64,000 nucleotides of DNA from Nitrosomonas ureae. Its GTDB lineage: Bacteria > Pseudomonadota > Gammaproteobacteria > Burkholderiales > Nitrosomonadaceae. Position 1 is the first letter of the stretch, and each line of letters opens with the position of its first letter. Position numbers and translations under genes: made by a program. The notes beneath the pieces were generated by a model. That model was not told where the DNA came from. It was given only the letters and a program-made list of their open reading frames with translations, and made no database searches. The stretch covers positions 1,550,001 to 1,614,000 of the forward strand of contig NZ_LT907782.1 in the NCBI RefSeq assembly GCF_900206265.1, read 5' to 3'. This document shows positions 57,105-64,000 of the stretch, in pieces.

Positions 57105-59687
57105 CTAATTGGTTCCTTTAAATCCCTGGGAGATTCGGTAATATACGCGACGCACTGGCACGCCGTGGCGTTCGATTACGCGATACTCAATTGCACCGGG
57201 TTGATCAAGCATTTTTTTGACATCATTGTCCGTCCAAATTCTTTCTAAATGACGGCGTTTCATCCCCACTTGAATGATCGGTCTATCGGTAGGGTTCTGA
57301 GAAGGAAACCAGAACTCATACATAGCGCCGCTACCGCCAAACATATTACGTGAACGAATATCCAGCTTTGTATCGCCCTGCGTATAAAAATATAGCGCAC
57401 TGGCGACAGACCATTTGCTCATACCCACAACGATCGGCTCTTTGTCTGTTTGCTTTCTGACCTCGGCTGCAATTTGTTCTATCTCGGCAGCAGTCTCGCG
57501 CCAGAAATAGTGTTCCGTAAATAAATGATAAGGTACGCCTGGAATTCCGAGAACTACATAATGCAGCACAAAAGCATAACCAAAAATACAAGCGATAATG
57601 GTTAAGCGCCAGGCTGCCTGGATACGTCTGAACAGAGGACTGAGATGATCCGTATGAACGATCATCCAAGCGATGGTCGGCAATAGCGCAAGCCAGATTG
57701 GCGCGGTCCAATGAAATCGGGGCGCATCAAAAGTACTGAGTATGAAACAAATGAATATCGGAATGCCGGTAAAAACTTGTACAAATAAATGGCGTCTGTG
57801 TTCGGAATACTGGGATTCAGGTGGTTTAATAAAAAACAAGGCGCCTATTGCCGCAATAAAACCAACGGGGGTTAGTAAAATGATAATGTGGACAATGAAT
57901 AAATGAACTGCAAATTTATAGTCATCTGCTAATACCCGATTCGATTGGAATGCAAAGGATATCCAGTCATTCTGATAGTTCCAGATAATGGTCGGAGAAA
58001 AGAGAAGCAATGCCAGTAGTGCCGCCAGATAGGGATGAGGCCGTTTCATCCAACGGCGCGCTGCCGGGTCTATGATGACAAATACCAAGGCGGCAATCCC
58101 CAACAATCCCAATGAATATTTCGACAAGAGTCCAAGACCGAACGCAACCCCCATGCCCAACCAAGCCGTATTTTGGTGTGCAACGAGTGCACGTTCCATG
58201 TAATACAGTGTCGCTGCCCAAGCTGCAAAGAGTGGTGCATCAGGGGTCATTAGCAGGCCGGTAGCAAATCCGACCGGCAGGATAACCAATAACAACAGTG
58301 TACGCATTGCAGTGGATTTATCGTATAAATTCCGGGCCAATGCGTACAAATAACCCATCGTTATCAATCCACAAAGCAAAGCGCCTATGCGAACACCAAA
58401 TTCATTATGCCCTAGCACTGATGTGCCGAGCCAGATTAACCAAGCTACTGCAGGTGGATGATCATAAAAACTGAGATCCATGTGCTGCGCATATTGCCAA
58501 TAATAAGCTTCGTCAGGAATGAGTTGCGCCAAGCCGAAATAAACCAGTCGTAACAATATGGCAAACAATACAATACCCATTGCCGCTGTGCGCCAGCGTA
58601 TATCCAGTGAGAGGGGAAGCTTCTTATTGGGGAACACATAGAAAGCCGAACCCAAATAATTTACGGCTGCCGTGGTCACAATAGCGGGAAAAATGGCCAG
58701 CAGAGGCGGCATATGCCAAACGTATACCAGAAAAGCCAGTACCCCTCCGCGCAATAATAACGCCAGTGCACCAACCGTTAAAAACCGACCGAATTGATGC
58801 CAGCGTAAATAACCTTCATGATGTTCACGAAATGACCATTTTGAGTTAAAAGTATAATTGACAGTTGCTGCGATAAAAAAACTGACGAAATGAGACAAAG
58901 CAAGCCCAGCCTCACGACTGATCATCCAGTGAAAAACAAACGCATCTATTAATACACCTAGCAGTCCAACAGCTGCAAAACGTCCTGCTGTATTGAGCGT
59001 AGCCGTTCCTCCGGCTAACGTGATCAAACGCTGGATATAAGCTTGTTGGTGAAATAGCGATAGTTTCGAAGTACCGTGTGTACGATCGCGGAAGCAAATC
59101 GGTATCTCGGTTACCCGAATTCTTCCCTGATTAGCCATGAGCAGTTCAAGCAAAATTTTATAACCATGCGCATGGCTCGAAATGTTTTTTGCCAGATTCC
59201 GGCGAAATGCAAAAAAACCGGATGTGGCATCATTCACATCACAAATAGGACGCGCCATCCAACCGCCTACGCGCGATAATAATTGCCGATACAGGGGCCA
59301 ATTCTCGGTGCTACCTCCCGCAATGTAACGACTACCGACAACGACATCATGGGAATTTCCTAGTATTGGCGCAACAAGAGCTGGCAATTGTTCAGGCGGG
59401 TGACTAAGATCGGCATCCATAACGACAATGACGTCATTCTTGGCCGCAGCAACACCGGTGAGTATCGAGGCGGTCAAATCCGGCGCTTCTCGGCGTTCTA
59501 TCAGACGAACATTGGGTTGATTTTCCCAGTTACGCACCTTATCCTGGGTACCATCTGTCGAACCATCGTCAACAACAATTATTTCAAAAGAATCCGAAGC
59601 AAAATCCAATGCAAAGATGCGAGTTAGAAGTAAGTCAATATTCCCGGATTCATTCAATGTGGGCACTACGATGGAAAATTGTGTCAT
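57105..59687 (-). CDS. Fusion glycosyltransferase: GT2 + GtrA + GT39/ArnT-like
   Basis: An 860-residue protein with three modules: an N-terminal GT2 domain (about 1-235; SIVVPTLNESGNIDLLL, DADLSH as metal site) like polyprenyl-phosphate mannosyltransferases; a GtrA-like four-helix segment (about 240-350; FAAVGLLGVLIDAFVFHWM, NYTFNSKWSF); and a membrane GT-C domain (about 355-860; PDEAYYWQYAQ and SFYDHPPAVAWL) of the ArnT/PMT type. It could charge, flip and use a lipid-linked sugar in one chain. The ATG at 59687 is preferred to a TTG 15 nt upstream. It follows mltG by 45 nt. Confidence 0.88.
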   Translation of the reverse strand: MTQFSIVVPTLNESGNIDLLLTRIFALDFASDSFEIIVVDDGSTDGTQDKVRNWENQPNVRLIERREAPDLTASILTGVAAAKNDVIVVMDADLSHPPEQLPALVAPILGNSHDVVVGSRYIAGGSTENWPLYRQLLSRVGGWMARPICDVNDATSGFFAFRRNLAKNISSHAHGYKILLELLMANQGRIRVTEIPICFRDRTHGTSKLSLFHQQAYIQRLITLAGGTATLNTAGRFAAVGLLGVLIDAFVFHWMISREAGLALSHFVSFFIAATVNYTFNSKWSFREHHEGYLRWHQFGRFLTVGALALLLRGGVLAFLVYVWHMPPLLAIFPAIVTTAAVNYLGSAFYVFPNKKLPLSLDIRWRTAAMGIVLFAILLRLVYFGLAQLIPDEAYYWQYAQHMDLSFYDHPPAVAWLIWLGTSVLGHNEFGVRIGALLCGLITMGYLYALARNLYDKSTAMRTLLLLVILPVGFATGLLMTPDAPLFAAWAATLYYMERALVAHQNTAWLGMGVAFGLGLLSKYSLGLLGIAALVFVIIDPAARRWMKRPHPYLAALLALLLFSPTIIWNYQNDWISFAFQSNRVLADDYKFAVHLFIVHIIILLTPVGFIAAIGALFFIKPPESQYSEHRRHLFVQVFTGIPIFICFILSTFDAPRFHWTAPIWLALLPTIAWMIVHTDHLSPLFRRIQAAWRLTIIACIFGYAFVLHYVVLGIPGVPYHLFTEHYFWRETAAEIEQIAAEVRKQTDKEPIVVGMSKWSVASALYFYTQGDTKLDIRSRNMFGGSGAMYEFWFPSQNPTDRPIIQVGMKRRHLERIWTDNDVKKMLDQPGAIEYRVIERHGVPVRRVYYRISQGFKGTN

Positions 59688-59732
59688 GTAGCTTGCGAGC
59701 AAAAGTAATACTGGATCGATGGCGGCATACTG

Positions 59733-60728
59733 TTATTTTTGTTGTTTCTGGTATTGAATTACCGCTTTATTATGGTCCGTCAAATTAGTTGAAAACTGAG
59801 ATTCTCCATTACCTTTTGCAACAAAATAAAGCGCATCCGTTTCACCCGGATTAAGAGCGGCGCGGATCGAAGCAAGTCCTGGCATGGCAATGGGAGTGGG
59901 CGGTAAACCGGGGCGCGTATAAGTATTATATTCTTGATCGGTTATCAAGTCTTTTTTGCGCAAATTACCATCAAATTGTTCGCCCAGACCATAAATGATG
60001 GTTGGATCCGTTTGTAAACGCATACCTTTGCGCAACCGGTTAATAAATACACCTGCTATTTCAGCGCGATCACTTTCCAGGCCGGTTTCTTTCTCTATAA
60101 TGGAAGCCAATATAAGCGCCTCATAAGGCGTGGTTAATGGCAATGATACCGCACGATCCGACCAACTGTTTTTTAAGTGATTTTGCATGTTTTGATAGGC
60201 ACGCTGCAAAATTTCTATATCACTGCTATTCCTAACAAAATAATAGGTATCCGGGAAAAACAATCCTTCTGCAGCGACCTCGGATGCACCAATTAAGCGT
60301 AGAATTTCCTGTTCACTTAGTCCGATCGTAAGATTTCTAATTGCTGGATGCCCATTCAATACTTGCCTGATTTGAGCGAATGTCCACCCTTCAATGAATC
60401 TTATTTCATTCTGTATGACATCGCCTTTGGTTAGAGTTTTTAGTAATGCAGTCTGAGTAATACCTTCCGTAAATCGATAATCGCCTGCCTTGATTGCAAA
60501 TTCCTGATTGTGATAGCGCGCCAATAGTATAAATGTCCATTTGTTAAGAATAATGCCGGCATCTTCCAGTTGCTGAGAGACTTGCTTCAGATTGGCGCCA
60601 GCCGGAATGGATATTTCATATGGAATTGTAGGAAATCTAACACTTGAGTGAACGTGAAGATAGAACCATGAAACAAGCAAAATGGTTATCAATGTGCTAG
60701 AAAAAAGTAGGCGTTTCAGCTTTTGCAT
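59733..60728 (-). CDS. mltG: Endolytic murein transglycosylase MltG
   Basis: A YceG-family enzyme that cleaves nascent glycan strands and sets their length. One N-terminal helix (LKRLLFSSTLITILLVSWFY), a LysM-like part (ISIPAGANLKQVSQQLEDAG) and the catalytic domain with SIIEKETG (Glu), DPTIIYGLG and YNTYTRPGLPPTPIAMPG are clear. I use the ATG giving MQKLKRLL (331 aa); the open frame extends 27 codons further. It follows fabF by 16 nt, as in many proteobacterial fab operons. Confidence 0.93.
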   Translation of the reverse strand: MQKLKRLLFSSTLITILLVSWFYLHVHSSVRFPTIPYEISIPAGANLKQVSQQLEDAGIILNKWTFILLARYHNQEFAIKAGDYRFTEGITQTALLKTLTKGDVIQNEIRFIEGWTFAQIRQVLNGHPAIRNLTIGLSEQEILRLIGASEVAAEGLFFPDTYYFVRNSSDIEILQRAYQNMQNHLKNSWSDRAVSLPLTTPYEALILASIIEKETGLESDRAEIAGVFINRLRKGMRLQTDPTIIYGLGEQFDGNLRKKDLITDQEYNTYTRPGLPPTPIAMPGLASIRAALNPGETDALYFVAKGNGESQFSTNLTDHNKAVIQYQKQQK

Positions 60729-60744
60729 CGCCAATGGATAAAAC

Positions 60745-61986
60745 CTATATACGGCGGAAAACGAGCGTTCCGTTGGTTCCTCCAAAGCCAAAGGAGTTTG
60801 ATAATGCAACTTTAATATTCATATCTCTAGCTGTATTGGGAATATAGTCAAGATCGCATTGTGGATCTTGATTGACAAGATTAATCGTCGGCGGCGCAAT
60901 TTGATGATATGTCGCCAGTACCGAAAAAATAGCCTCTACACCACCAGCAGCACCCAACAAATGTCCAGTCATTGATTTTGTTGAATTAACGGCAAGCTTG
61001 CTGGCGTGACCCCCAAAGCAACGTTTAACCGCAATGGTCTCAGCAATATCCCCTAATGGTGTAGATGTGCCATGTGCGTTGACATAATCCACTTCCGTGG
61101 TATCGATCTCGGCATTTTTAAGTGCGTTGGACATACAACGCGCTGCGCCCTCGCCATCGTCACAAGGCGCTGTCATATGGAATGCATCTGCGCTCATGCC
61201 AAAACCGGCTAATTCAGCATATATTCTGGCACCTCGGCGTTGAGCGTGCTCCATTTCTTCCAACACCAGAACTCCGGCACCTTCACCCAGGACAAAACCA
61301 TCCCGATCTATATCCCAAGGACGGCTTGCAATTTCCGGATCATCATTATGGACTGACAAAGCTTTGGCAGCGCCAAACCCGCCAATGGCAAGTGGCGTTA
61401 CACAGGACTCCGCTCCACCACACACCATGACATCGGCATCACCATATTCAATCATGCGTGCTGAGTGACCAATACTATGTGTAGCTGTAGTACATGCGGT
61501 TACGATAGCTAGATTGGGGCCTTTATAGCCATACATGATAGATAAATTGCCCGCAATCATATTGATGATAGTGCTCGGTATAAAAAAAGGAGATATTTTA
61601 CGCGGTCCACCCGCATGATAGGCTATATCGGTGCTCTCGATCATCGACAATCCACCAATGCCCGAACCGATATTTACACCAATTCTCTCCGCCTCTAACT
61701 GAGAAATTTCATCGATACCCGCATCCTTAACCGCTTGTATAGCTGCGGCCATGCCATAGTGAATAAAAATATCCATGCGGCGCGCTTCTTTTGCTGAAAC
61801 ATATTGGTGGATATCAAAATCTTTTACTTCGCCAGCGATCTGCGAAGCAAAAGCGGATGCATCAAAACGGGAAATTCTTGTAATACCAGATTTTCCTGCA
61901 ATAATGCTCTCCCATGCGCTTGGAATCGTGTTGCCAACAGGGGACACAATACCCAAACCGGTCACTACTACCTTACGTTTGAACAA
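60745..61986 (-). CDS. fabF: Beta-ketoacyl-ACP synthase II
   Basis: Condensing enzyme of fatty-acid elongation. The catalytic Cys is in [11 protein letters not shown] and the two His in [12 protein letters not shown] and [15 protein letters not shown]; the N-terminus is [15 protein letters not shown]. The best start is TTG (61986), 5 nt after GGAG; a GTG two codons upstream would overlap that ribosome site. About 413 aa, standard length. Part of fabD-fabG-acpP-fabF. Confidence 0.96.
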   Translation of the reverse strand: MFKRKVVVTGLGIVSPVGNTIPSAWESIIAGKSGITRISRFDASAFASQIAGEVKDFDIHQYVSAKEARRMDIFIHYGMAAAIQAVKDAGIDEISQLEAERIGVNIGSGIGGLSMIESTDIAYHAGGPRKISPFFIPSTIINMIAGNLSIMYGYKGPNLAIVTACTTATHSIGHSARMIEYGDADVMVCGGAESCVTPLAIGGFGAAKALSVHNDDPEIASRPWDIDRDGFVLGEGAGVLVLEEMEHAQRRGARIYAELAGFGMSADAFHMTAPCDDGEGAARCMSNALKNAEIDTTEVDYVNAHGTSTPLGDIAETIAVKRCFGGHASKLAVNSTKSMTGHLLGAAGGVEAIFSVLATYHQIAPPTINLVNQDPQCDLDYIPNTARDMNIKVALSNSFGFGGTNGTLVFRRI

Positions 61987-62021
61987 AATCACTCCACTTG
62001 CATGTATATAAAAACCGGAAA

Positions 62022-62264
62022 CTAACCGACACTCGTATTAGCGGTGACGTAATCAATCGCTTCTTGGACGGTATTTATTTTTTCAGCTTGCTCATCCGGG
62101 ATTTCGCATTCGAATTCTTCCTCCAACGCCATGACCAACTCCACCGTGTCGAGCGAATCAGCACCTAGATCATTAACAAAAGATGATTCGTTCTTGACTT
62201 CTGCCTCATTAACTCCAAGTTGTTCAGCTACAATTTTTTTAATACGCTGCTCAATATTTTCCAT
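62022..62264 (-). CDS. acpP: Acyl carrier protein
   Basis: An 80-residue acidic four-helix protein carrying acyl chains on a phosphopantetheine arm. The attachment serine is in [19 protein letters not shown]. The N-terminus [17 protein letters not shown] is canonical. A 186-bp gap upstream to fabG may contain an extra promoter, consistent with the high demand for ACP; no promoter was assigned. Confidence 0.98.
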   Translation of the reverse strand: MENIEQRIKKIVAEQLGVNEAEVKNESSFVNDLGADSLDTVELVMALEEEFECEIPDEQAEKINTVQEAIDYVTANTSVG

Positions 62265-62450
62265 CTAGATATTTCCTTTTCAAGTAAGAAACATGTTTAT
62301 TCTAACAAATTTTACATGTCGGCAGAACCGAAACATGGCTACAGATATAAAGTACAGCTTAGTTTTTGTTTGGTAATGCATTATAAGAATGGTGCATGAT
62401 TATTCTGTGATTAATTTGCTTTCACAAATGATTACCTACTTAACTATGGG

Positions 62451-63194
62451 TTAATCCATATACATCCCACCGTTAACATGGAGTATTGTACCCGTAACAT
62501 AACCGGCTGCAGACGAAGCAAGAAACGCAACCGCTGAAGCGACTTCTTCAGGACGACCCAACCGTCCTAAGGGAACATGCTGAATCAAATTTTGTTGAAA
62601 CTCATCCGCCAGAGAACGAGTCATGTCAGTGTCGATGAAGCCGGGAGCAACGCAATTTACAGTAATATTGCGACTGCCAACTTCCCGTGCCAATGATTTA
62701 CTAAAACCAAAGATACCTGCCTTAGCGGCTGCATAGTTTGTTTGCCCCATATTTCCCATTGCGCCGACAACAGAGGAAATGTTAATGATGCGGCCATATC
62801 GGGCTTTCATCATGGCTCGGAGAACCGCACGGCTTAACCGGAATACTGACTTTAAGTCGGTTTCCATAATTTCATCCCACTCTTCATCTTTCATACGAAC
62901 CAGGAGATTATCACGTGTAATACCGGCGTTATTTACTAGTATCTCCACCTCACCAAATTTTTCCCGAATGATTTGAATAACCTGATTGATTTGTTCCGCA
63001 TCATTTACGTTTAAAATAACACCGCTGCCTTGAATACCAGCCCTCTCCAAATACTGATTAATCCCTGCGACACCACTTTCGGTGGTTGCCGTACCCACGA
63101 CTCGCGCGCCAAGCTGTCCTAGCTTTAATGCAATAGCTTGCCCGATTCCCCGGCTGGCGCCAGTTACTAAAGCAATTTTATTTTCCAAGATCAT
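62451..63194 (-). CDS. fabG: 3-oxoacyl-ACP reductase
   Basis: NADPH-dependent SDR enzyme reducing 3-ketoacyl-ACP. The cofactor motif is ALVTGASRGIGQAIA, then NNAGITRDNLL, and the Ser-Tyr-Lys set is in INISSVVGAMG and NYAAAKAG. The ATG giving MILENKIALVTG fits the family, though AAGGAGA sits only 2-3 nt before it; an ATG 12 nt upstream is the alternative. Located 46 nt after fabD. Confidence 0.95.
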   Translation of the reverse strand: MILENKIALVTGASRGIGQAIALKLGQLGARVVGTATTESGVAGINQYLERAGIQGSGVILNVNDAEQINQVIQIIREKFGEVEILVNNAGITRDNLLVRMKDEEWDEIMETDLKSVFRLSRAVLRAMMKARYGRIINISSVVGAMGNMGQTNYAAAKAGIFGFSKSLAREVGSRNITVNCVAPGFIDTDMTRSLADEFQQNLIQHVPLGRLGRPEEVASAVAFLASSAAGYVTGTILHVNGGMYMD

Positions 63195-63240
63195 ATCTCC
63201 TTGCATAGAGTCATGACAGTTGACTGCAAATAAACATTAT

Positions 63241-63999
63241 TCATATAGTCTTGACATCGTTGATAGCTAGTTTGATCGCTACGCTATCAGTCAATGATAA
63301 CTGTTGCAAATGCTGATCAATGCGTTTATTCAATCCGCTCAACACTTTGCCTGGCCCACATTCAACGACGTGTGTGATTTCAGCGGTCACAAAAGCCCGG
63401 ACAGTATCCACCCAATGTATCGGATTTATAAGCTGCTGAACCAGAATTTCTTTAATTATCAATGGATCTGAATGCGGTTTTACATCAGTATTATGCAAAA
63501 TTGGGATTTTAGGCGCCTGCAGGGTGACATGCTGCAATTGCAAGCGCATACTTTCAGCTGCCGGTTTCATTAGAGAACAGTGTGAAGGAATACTCATGGG
63601 CAGCATGATCGCACGCTTTGCTCCTTTCGATTTCGCCAATTCAATTCCTTGCAGAATTGCATTTCTGTGTCCGGCGATAACGATCTGACCCGGTGAGTTA
63701 AAATTGGCTGGCTCGAGAGATTCCCCATCACCCTGATTTGTAATATCGCGACAAATTGTTTTGATGGTTTCGTCATCCAATCCGAGAATCGCGGCCATTC
63801 CGCCAACCCCTTCCGGCACGGCTTGTTGCATAACTTGTGCGCGGAAGCGCACCAATGACAGCGCATCGGCAAAACCCAGCGCTTCCGATGCAACCAACGC
63901 GGTGTATTCCCCCAGACTATGTCCTGCCAGCAGCACTGGTTCTTTGCCGCCCAGGCTAATCCAGGCACGATACACCGCTACCCCCGCAATCAACATGAG
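63241..63999 (-). CDS. fabD: Malonyl-CoA:ACP transacylase (5' end beyond window)
   Basis: Loads malonyl groups onto ACP. The serine nucleophile is in LLAGHSLGEYTALVA, the catalytic His in PSHCSLMKPAA, and NFNSPGQIVIAG and VVECGPGKVLSGL are conserved. The frame stays open to the window edge, so roughly the first 50-60 residues are missing here. It leads the visible part of the fab operon. Confidence 0.95.
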   Translation of the reverse strand, partial: LMLIAGVAVYRAWISLGGKEPVLLAGHSLGEYTALVASEALGFADALSLVRFRAQVMQQAVPEGVGGMAAILGLDDETIKTICRDITNQGDGESLEPANFNSPGQIVIAGHRNAILQGIELAKSKGAKRAIMLPMSIPSHCSLMKPAAESMRLQLQHVTLQAPKIPILHNTDVKPHSDPLIIKEILVQQLINPIHWVDTVRAFVTAEITHVVECGPGKVLSGLNKRIDQHLQQLSLTDSVAIKLAINDVKTI

Positions 64000-64000
64000 G

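Noticed and set aside
1-64000. tRNA, rRNA or CRISPR arrays
   Set aside because: No tRNA-like T-loop or anticodon arrangement, rRNA segment or regularly spaced repeats were seen by eye; a tRNAscan or Infernal run could still find a small RNA.

Overview
The window looks like chromosome from a betaproteobacterium, most likely an ammonia oxidiser of the Nitrosomonas group. This is inferred from gene content: a hopanoid side-chain cluster (hpnH-B-M-N plus a probable hpnO), the divergent uvrA / MFS-ssb pair, the perM-hda-HAD block close to purM, a betaproteobacterial-type porin, and moderate-to-low GC. No ammonia-oxidation, rRNA or tRNA genes are present to settle it. No CRISPR array, prophage or intact insertion sequence was seen.

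Layout. 0-7 kb: a soluble diguanylate cyclase; then, on the minus strand, a Tat-exported multicopper oxidase, a Tat-type SCO1-like copper protein and a secreted protein of unknown function, with an orphan NarL-type regulator and palindromic sites upstream. 7-14 kb: lysS, then a minus-strand run hpnO-perM-hda-HAD, and an exported AstE/AspA-type hydrolase. 14-19 kb: a 141-bp foldback miniature element, then purM-purN-DUF3108-rsmB. 18.7-24.4 kb: hpnH-hpnB-hpnM-hpnN for hopanoid side-chain synthesis and transport. 25-34 kb: a peptidoglycan-binding lipoprotein, a SelD-associated-type flavoprotein lacking the SelD domain, ssb/MFS, uvrA, glycerate 2-kinase and two poorly known genes. 34.5-39.5 kb: cell-envelope genes (porin, two L,D-transpeptidases, an Lpp-like lipoprotein ending in lysine, another lipoprotein). 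39.7-43 kb: a TraB-family membrane protein with an ABC exporter.

43-50.6 kb: a signalling cassette of TonB-dependent receptor, YfiR-like periplasmic protein, hybrid histidine kinase (HAMP, HisKA, HATPase, two REC, HPt) and an HDOD-REC-GGDEF output protein. It is plausibly a route from a periplasmic or outer-membrane signal to cyclic-di-GMP. 50.7-52.7 kb: a compact three-gene operon for a modified metal-binding peptide of the HvfABC/bufferin kind, whose 104-residue precursor carries only two cysteines in a tandem EGKCG motif. 52.8-57 kb: an unknown membrane protein, murJ, a SRPBCC protein and a CrtF-like O-methyltransferase. 57-64 kb: the fatty-acid block fabD(partial)-fabG-acpP-fabF-mltG, followed by a GT2-GtrA-GT39 fusion glycosyltransferase.

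The most interesting regions are the HvfABC-like peptide operon, the four-gene receptor-to-c-di-GMP cassette, the foldback MITE, the envelope cluster pairing L,D-transpeptidases with a lysine-ended lipoprotein, and the palindromes upstream of the copper oxidase genes. All family assignments were made by reading motifs; no database search was run.
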